Assembly: GCA_963693285.1 (NCBI GenBank)
Contig: OY848931.1
Span: forward strand, 3,043,144 to 3,107,143
DNA length: 64,000 bases
Direction of reading: 5' to 3'
Source: Xestospongia muta
Lineage: Eukaryota; Porifera; Demospongiae; Haplosclerida; Petrosiidae
A program made the position numbers and the translations under genes. Under the pieces are notes generated by a model. It was not told the DNA's origin, made no database searches, and saw nothing but the letters and a program-made list of their open reading frames with translations. Shown piece after piece: positions 57,703-64,000 of this stretch. Numbering within the stretch: the stretch's first letter is position 1; each line of letters opens with the position of its first letter.

Positions 57703-59101
57703 ATGGCTGCTGTTTCTGTGATCACTTCAGATAGTCATCTTACTTCAAGTGAAGTAAAGAAACTAATATTAAACGAGCTAAAGGTTCCAGCCATATTTAG
57801 GGGATTTATAACCAGCAATTGGGAATACCCCTTAACATGGAGTCCTCAATTCATTTCACGAAAACTTAATGATGTTTGTACAAAATTCAAAGTTTGTCCC
57901 AAAACTGATTCATTTGAGTATAAAAAATTATTTAGTGACAATGATGTAGTATTTGAAACTCAATGTCAGTATATTGAAGCTGACTTTAGTCAGTTCAGCG
58001 AATGGCTATCTAGTGATCAAGATGAAACAAAATCCACAAAAAGACTCAGAATAGAAACTGATACTTTGAGATCTAATCCTTTTTTGTCTATTTCAAGGTC
58101 TCAATATTGGGCATATGCTGATTACAAATACATGAATGAGTTATGTTGTAATCATCAAACTCTTGTTGAAGCTATAGATTGGAATGTGTTTGGGTTTGAG
58201 TCTCGGAATGGGAACCAGTCTACTTTATGGATAGGTAGTGAGGGTGCATGCACACCTTGCCATTATGACACATACGGTTGTAATCTAGTTGCCCAATTAT
58301 GGGGAACCAAAGAGTGGACCCTCTACTCTCCCTCAGATACTGACATGCTATATCCCACCAGAATACCATATGAAGAATCAAGTGTGTTCAGTAGTGTAAA
58401 CATCAAGTCCCCAAATACTACTAAACATTCAAAGTTTTTTAATGCAACACCATATAAGGTAAGTAATAGAAAATATATTTTAGTACTAAATCTAGTTGAG
58501 GATTCTGCTAGCCCCACACCCAGGCATCCAAAGACTTGGGTATGAGGCTAGGTAAGGGATGTATTTAAACTAATACTACAGTATATAATCTAGATCACAT
58601 TGTCTCCTGGAGACGTTTTGTTTGTTCCTTATCATTGGTGGCATTATGTTGAATGTTTGGAGCCAGCAGTGTCTGTAAATAATTGGCTTGAATTGGTAGG
58701 TCTAGCAAGTAGTTACTATCATAAACTAATGCCCCTTACTTTAGCCTCAAGATAACGAAGAAAGATTAAAAGAAGCTATTGTGAGAACATTGGTATGTCT
58801 ATTATTCTCTAGGTAATTTAACAGTATCATTGTTATAATAGGTATCAGCTATGGTGACACCTGACTTTGATAGAACACTAGTAAATCCTAATGAAGTGAG
58901 TCATTGATCAATGTCATACTACTGATCCTCTTCCATTGTTGATAGGTAATATTTCCTCATGAAGATAACATTGAACTTGTCAAGATTGCGTTGGGTAGTG
59001 TCCAAGGAAAAGAGCAACCAAGTTTATCTGTAATTGACTTGATTAATGCTATATCATGTGACAAAGTTATCAGCACCATAATCAATGAACTGAAAAGTTA
59101 A
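57703..59101 (+). CDS. HSPBAP1: HSPBAP1-like JmjC-domain protein
   Basis: Exons 57703-58458, 58594-58695, 58745-58792, 58842-58895 and 58946-59101 give 371 residues. The order of motifs matches HSPBAP1: [21 protein letters not shown] [83 protein letters not shown]. The iron site His and Asp are in CHYDTYG and the distal His in WWHYVE, so Fe(II)/2-oxoglutarate dioxygenase activity is possible. The protein is shorter than human HSPBAP1, lacking its long C-terminal extension. The human protein binds HSPB1; substrate unknown. Confidence 0.92.
58508..58551. repeat. 44-bp foldback sequence in the first intron of the JmjC gene
   Basis: CTAGCCCCACACCCAGGC at left mirrors CTAGCCTCATACCCAAGT read from the right end, about 14 of 18 matching, around an 8-nt loop. 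The arms resemble those at 21746-21801 (AGYCTCATMCCCA core), suggesting a common family. Confidence 0.55.
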
Positions 59102-59218
59102 GTTTCTAATAAATTGTCATAATAGCCTTAAAGAAAATTCAAAAGAGTACCTGTTATGCTTAAAGACAAGTAACTTTACATTAATATGAGAAAGTTTTGG
59201 TTCCTAGAAATGTGTCAT

Positions 59219-60857
59219 TTACATTGCTTGAAGTGTTCCATCAGTGACATGATCTGGTAGTTCAAAATCACTAGAGTCGTCTTTAACTTCCTGCATATCA
59301 ATCAGTGAAGAATAGGACACATCATCTGTTACTAAATGACCAATAAACTAAGTTAATCTACTTGACTTTGAAAGTACCTGTTGATGTTTCAACTAAAGAA
59401 GTAGCATCATGAAGTGGTGTAGTCACTATTAATTGAGATTGAGAAACAGATGGTGTAAGAGTAACAGAAATACCAGACACAGCCACCTAGGACAATATGT
59501 AGTAATGAAATGTACATTTCATTCATACCTGATGATAGTCTGGATCAATCATCCAAGAAGGAAGACCAGGAGGAGGGGGAGAGGTTGAGGGTTGTCCCTC
59601 AGTACGTTCTCTCCTAGCATTAGCAGATACACCGGGGCCAGGCTTGCGAGCCCGCTCATATCGACTGTCCAACTTTTGGACGAACATGTTGAGAACTAAA
59701 CAAAGTAGCATAGATTATAATTAAGATTTCTGGTTACTAACATTCTGAACGCCAAATAAGACGATGATTGATAATTTTCTCAGGGTTTTCCCCATTTTCA
59801 GCATCCGACTCTTCTGTCATGCATCCTGGAGTAATATATTGCCAATATTTCATTTCAGAATCTCGGACAAACTTCTTGCGTCGATCATAAGCCTACAAAA
59901 AGAAAAAATGTGTTAAAAATAGGTGTCATTCAAAAATACCCTTTGTTGTCTAGCACGATATTTCCTTCTCTTCTTCTGTTCAGCAGCTTTCTCCTGCCGA
60001 TCTGGAAGTTCTTCGATACCAATGCGTCGACGGGACTCATAGTAACGATGGACAGCACCTAAAACAGAAAATACACATAAATACAATGAATGGGTACTGG
60101 ATGTGTCTTACGTTTAATGTCCTTAACATTATAGATGCCACCACTATCAGTATAGACTTGATCAATAAGAGCATCAGTAACTTGTTGATTGGAAGGACTC
60201 AAGAAGCGCTCATCAATCTTGAATTGCAAATTGAGCGAGTTATAAGTTGTGCGAACTTTACTCTGTAAAATAGAATATTAAAGAAATCTAAGTATGTTAT
60301 AATGACGTAATACTTACACATAGTTCACGTGGAAGTTTTCTCTTTCCTTCACTACTAGGAGGGCTGTTACTGGGCAATTGAAGTTGTTGAGATGGGCGGA
60401 GTTGAACAGGTGTGATGGGTGAAACCACTGATGCAGCTGCAACGACTGCTGCATTTTTGGCTGCTTCCTCTTGAGCTCGTTGCTGAATTAAAGAGTTTAG
60501 AGTTCGCTCGATGGCATCAAGACGTTGATTGATAGCTTCTGTTTGTTGTGCTAGCTGTAACTGACACTGGAACTGCTCTAATGCCTGCTGTTGAGCATTC
60601 AGTATCTCTGTTAAGCTACATGATGAGGCTAAACTTAAGAGGGCCGAAGAAGACCTGTCATGAGCTAATGCCGAGGTTGTTCCATTATCTGGTACAGATA
60701 TACTAGCACCAACACTTGGAATGCTTGATGCTGGGACAGGTTGCGCTGTCAATCCACCCTGAGTTACTGCGACACCCACAGGATCACTCACATCTGTTGT
60801 AACTTGGAGGGTCTCTGCCACGCTATGAGGGACGGGGTCAGGTGGTACTGCGGACAT
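59219..60857 (-). CDS. Unrecognised Gln-rich coiled-coil protein
   Basis: The first exon, 60857-60318, encodes 180 residues: a Pro/Val/Ser-rich start, then a coiled coil of about residues 80-135 (LNAQQQALEQFQCQLQLAQQ, INQRLDAIERTLNSLIQQ) and a Pro/Ser stretch. Exon 2 (60262-60112) contains VRTTYNSLNLQFKIDERFLS and DSGGIYNVKDIK. Further exons hold a strongly basic block (YYESRRR, QKKRRKYRARQQR, YDRRKKFVRD) and KYWQYITPGCMTEESD. The protein ends in an acidic segment (DDSSDFELPDHVTD) with stop at 59219. The charge pattern suggests a nuclear, nucleic-acid-associated protein, but I do not recognise a family. The frame is open upstream to 60935, but the first ATG is 60857. It converges with the JmjC gene, 117 bp apart. 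Confidence 0.7.
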
Positions 60858-61066
60858 GTCCAAAGGTAGTAAAAAGAACGGAGACTGACTATAGTCCACA
60901 GCAAAAAAGTGCGAAGGTCCACAGAGAAGGATCACGTGATGTCATTAACCCGCCTTTTAATAATTAAGATAATAATTAGTACAGGGGCTCTGTCCTGCAA
61001 CCCAGACCAGCTGCCATTGAGTTATTCACTGACAACTAGTAACGAGATCATTTCCTGTTCTCTTTA
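60858..61066. promoter_or_regulatory. Divergent promoter, unrecognised gene / TMEM245
   Basis: 209 bp between divergent starts. ATCACGTGAT lies at 60931-60940, the third exact copy of this palindrome in the window. No TATA box is obvious. Confidence 0.55.
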
Positions 61067-63123
61067 ATGGAGGGATTCTCGTCATCATTCCAAAGATCAA
61101 TGAGTTCTCCAACACAATCCATTGATGAAGGAGGTGTTTATGACAGGGATGTTTTGTCAATGAGAAGAAAACGTTTTCGATCAAACAGAAGCATACCTAT
61201 GGCAACCGTCCAAGCTCAAGTCTCATTGGCTCAAAGTCTACGTAGTATGTTTCATGCTGCACGTGATCCACATGATGAGGCTGATACACATTTGGAAGAT
61301 GCATGGCTTCAAGCAGTTTATAATGCTGTTGTTTTCTCAATATTTGGTGTCATTCTATGCATTGCCATTGCTGTGTACTTAATTCTAGAGCCATTTCTCC
61401 ATCCGATATTATGGGCAGTACTTGTTGGAACGTTTATGTTTCCTTTTAAACATGCATATACTACTTGTATTGAAAAATGGCTTACTGACTTGGAGGACAA
61501 TAATATTCCTCTTGTGGCTGGTATCATCATGTCACCTTTGGGATTTTTCAATTATTTTCTCACAAAGGTAGAGGCATTTGGTGCTAGTTATTGGAAACAG
61601 ATCGGAGTTCTTATTGGGACCACTATTGGTTTGTATTTCGCCTTCAAGTTCAACCTGTTTTACCAGTTTTTTGAAGCTGTTTTGGTAGCATTTCATATGA
61701 TGAACTTTATCATATCCTGCATTGAGACTATACAAGTAAGACTCAGTACTCAGTAGGTCTAAATATATCTCATATTATGTAGTGTTTATACAACAAGACT
61801 GACTTAGCATGTTTATATCTTTTATAGATACTTGTCATAGCAACAGGACTCCCCCTATTAATATGGTATACTAATTACTCAAGGGATGATCGCTCTTCTC
61901 CACTATTTGTTAAACCTCTTGTAATTGGACTTTGGTATTTATTGATCACAAAGATAGGAGCCAGTTTTTTAGGTGCTCTGGGCATTCCACTTGTCACTTT
62001 TTTATTTGGGATAGCTGGATTAGGCTACATTATTGGTTCTCTTAAGAAGTTTCATTCAAAAGCAGAGATGAGTGCGAAAAGAGAAGTGTTAACGTGTCAA
62101 TCATTTAGTCGTCGTTCTAGTGTGTTCAGTAATGCTTATGATTACATCAATGAAAGTATTGTTAAACCTGGTTTGGGCATATCAGAAGAAACTTCAATGG
62201 CATCAATGCCTGTGGAGAAAGAAAAACAAGATCAAGATCTTGAAAAGGAAGAAGTCGAATCAGTTGTTGTCAATCCTCCTCCTGAAGGTCAGACTGTCAC
62301 TAAACGTTCAGTTGTGCATTTTAAAACATATGATGAAGCTAGTGAAAGTCCTAAGCCAGATCGTGGACAATTGTGGCATAGTATGGATAGCCCCACCCCC
62401 CGCTCACCATCTTATGATGATGATAAGAGTGAAGTTCGCAGGGTATTAAAATTTAGTGAAAAAGATGTTTCATTAGTTTCAAGTAAACACAGTAATCCTA
62501 GTAATCAAGTGTTTCTTGTTCTCATGACTTTATGTTCTATGCTCATTCTATTACATCACCCTTGGTTGTTGTTTATCTCAGCTTTATTTGGTCTTGGCTG
62601 GTGTATAAAACAACTAATGTTTCTCTCCATTGCTAAATATTGCTATAATCTTGTTACATCGACTTGGTCTAAAGTCAAACAGTGGTGTTATACTCATCAT
62701 CTTAAACTCTTTCCTCATCCAATGCCTATGTTTTTCCAGATCTGTTTTGACATAGACAATTTATTCCTTCACTTGCTGAAGATGTCTGTCAGTTCATTGA
62801 TGAGTGGCTTCATTATTGTCAGCTTAATATTAGGCTCAATTGGTCTCTCTGTGTTTTTGGTATTTCAAATACAACTGGAAGTATCTTATACTGTTGGACT
62901 AGCAACACAAGTCCTTAATTCATCGGTAGCTAATAGTACTTCATGGGTCCATAGGTTAGTACTCTTTATATGTTATATAATGTGTTATATAAGATAGGGT
63001 TCAAGTAGTAATAGTGCTATTTTTAGTATTTTAGGAGCAACAAACACCAGTAATATTCACGCTCACTTGGAACAGTTTGCTGACCAAGGATTTCATTATG
63101 GAAGGAACTGGCTTTCTAATCAA
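61067..63123 (+). CDS. TMEM245: TMEM245-like polytopic membrane protein (3' end unresolved)
   Basis: Exons 61067-61735, 61828-62954 and 63027-63123 can be read. After a Ser/Arg-rich cytosolic start, AWLQAVYNAVVFSIFGVILC and LILEPFLHPILWAVLVGTFM..PFKHAYTTCIEKWL match the start of TMEM245, which belongs to the AI-2E/PerM-like exporter superfamily. More hydrophobic segments follow (IGVLIGTTIGLYFAFKF, LVIGLWYLLITKIG, FLGALGIPLVTFLFGIAGLG). A charged loop of about 140 residues comes next, then VFLVLMTLCSMLILLHHPWL and SLMSGFIIVSLILGSIGLSV. The conserved AI-2E-type C-terminal half of the family is not found before the window ends. A candidate next exon at about 63163 stops after 13 codons. The rest is either beyond 64000 or lost. 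Confidence 0.78.
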
Positions 63124-64000
63124 GTGGGTGTGGTTTGTATAATTACTCATGTTATCAGGTACACGGTAGCATTGCCTATGTAGGGATTATTGTCCATTGA
63201 AATGTATAAAACACAGAATATCTTACCCAAAACCCATCAGAATATCTCAATACTTGTTGTTGTCAGTCTTCCTCCATTCTGGAGGACATCATGGTTGATG
63301 GAACCATTCCAAGTTCCCACTATAATTTCCTGGTATCACTTTGTTATCACTTTAGCTGTAAATAATTATTATCTCTTTATCACAATATGTGAGCTGATTG
63401 TACATAGAACCTCACTGCCTTGTAACATGTTACACCTTTATTGGCTATTAAAACACTTGCATTCAAAAAAAAATAGCAAACAAGTAAATAAAAAAATATT
63501 TTATCAAAAGAAATTAAATGTAGGAATGGATAATGTTAGTCCAATACAAAGACTGCAAACAAGATAGTATGGATGGCAATTGCATCATCCTTACATAATA
63601 GCGTTGGCATAGAATTGAATGCAATAATATATTGTTGATATTATTTAAGTGATTAAGCTAGTTAGTGAATATCAGAAATTGTTTATGTCACCTGTACTAT
63701 TATATAGGGATGTTGCAACTGTCATCCCTACTATCTTGTTTGCATTCATTGTATTGGACTTAGTCTGACATTGCTGATCCTTTGCCTCATGTACTTACGA
63801 GCTCTCCTTTTCACGTAACACTTATTCCATGTGAGTCAATGATGGCTAATGAAGTCCTTGAAGCTGCTGAAAACTCTGCTCTTAAAGTAGTACATGACAC
63901 AAGGCAACACTAGTTAGTAAAGGATGGTCTGTGCTTCAAAAGATTGTCACTACAACCAGTATATATCACAACAACCATTTTGTGTTTTTCACTCTCTTAA
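63124..64000. other. TMEM245 intron or degraded 3' region with inverted repeat
   Basis: No exon can be assigned with confidence. An inverted repeat of about 60 bp joins 63527-63590 and 63706-63770: agtccaatacaa, tgcaaacaagatagta(t/g)ggatg and tgca(t/a)catcc recur on the opposite strand. The second arm is followed by frames coding hydrophobic residues (LTLLILCLMYLRALLF) and, in another frame, an Ala/Glu-rich stretch, neither convincing. Confidence 0.45.

Overview
The window is nuclear DNA of a demosponge, most likely Amphimedon queenslandica or a close relative. The basis is AT-rich sequence, compact intron-rich genes with GT/AG splicing, animal-specific families (a STAT with SH2 domain, TMEM245, an ARPP21/R3HDM-type protein) and, at the left edge, a gene joining a hedgehog-type N-terminal signal domain to a VWA domain and cadherin repeats. 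That architecture is the one described for sponge Hedgling. Species assignment is inference; no database could be searched.

Layout. 1-6409 (-): Hedgling, 3' end beyond the window. 6632-11100 (+): ACBD5-like acyl-CoA-binding protein, with a candidate 1.8 kb transposon in its third intron. 11280-25526 (+): three LIV-1-type ZIP zinc transporter genes in tandem, separated by a broken ZIP 5' fragment and a broken ACBD5 3' fragment, with two recent insertions (a 657-bp TTAA element and a 56-bp foldback element). 25653-27074 (+): RNF14-type RBR ubiquitin ligase. 27371-30162 (-): two DAZAP2-like genes. 30388-37387 (-): WDR19/IFT144. 38824-43123 (+): R3H-SUZ protein. 43577-48109 (-): STAT5/6-type STAT. 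49524-51122 (+): small PH-domain protein. 51323-51742 (-): mitochondrial ribosomal protein uS14m. 51893-54153 (-): alternative oxidase. 54975-57612 (-): TRAF3IP1/IFT54. 57703-59101 (+): HSPBAP1-like JmjC protein. 59219-60857 (-): unrecognised protein. 61067 to about 63123 (+): TMEM245-like membrane protein, 3' part unresolved.

Exon structures were read by eye from splice sites. For ACBD5, the three ZIPs, RNF14, both DAZAP2 genes, the R3H gene, the PH gene, AOX and the JmjC gene the chosen exons sum to a whole number of codons ending in a stop, which supports them. WDR19, STAT, IFT54 and the unrecognised gene are given as gene spans without every internal exon.

The genes are ordinary unlinked housekeeping and signalling functions, but some patterns cross gene boundaries. 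The palindrome TCACGTGA occurs between four of the five divergent gene pairs. Both intraflagellar-transport genes have a near-consensus RFX X-box just upstream. The two long dinucleotide repeats both form giant CT tracts directly before a 3' splice site. The ZIP array preserves a readable record of unequal recombination, including a third copy that is a hybrid of two gene types. No prokaryote-style system, CRISPR array, rRNA or tRNA gene was seen.
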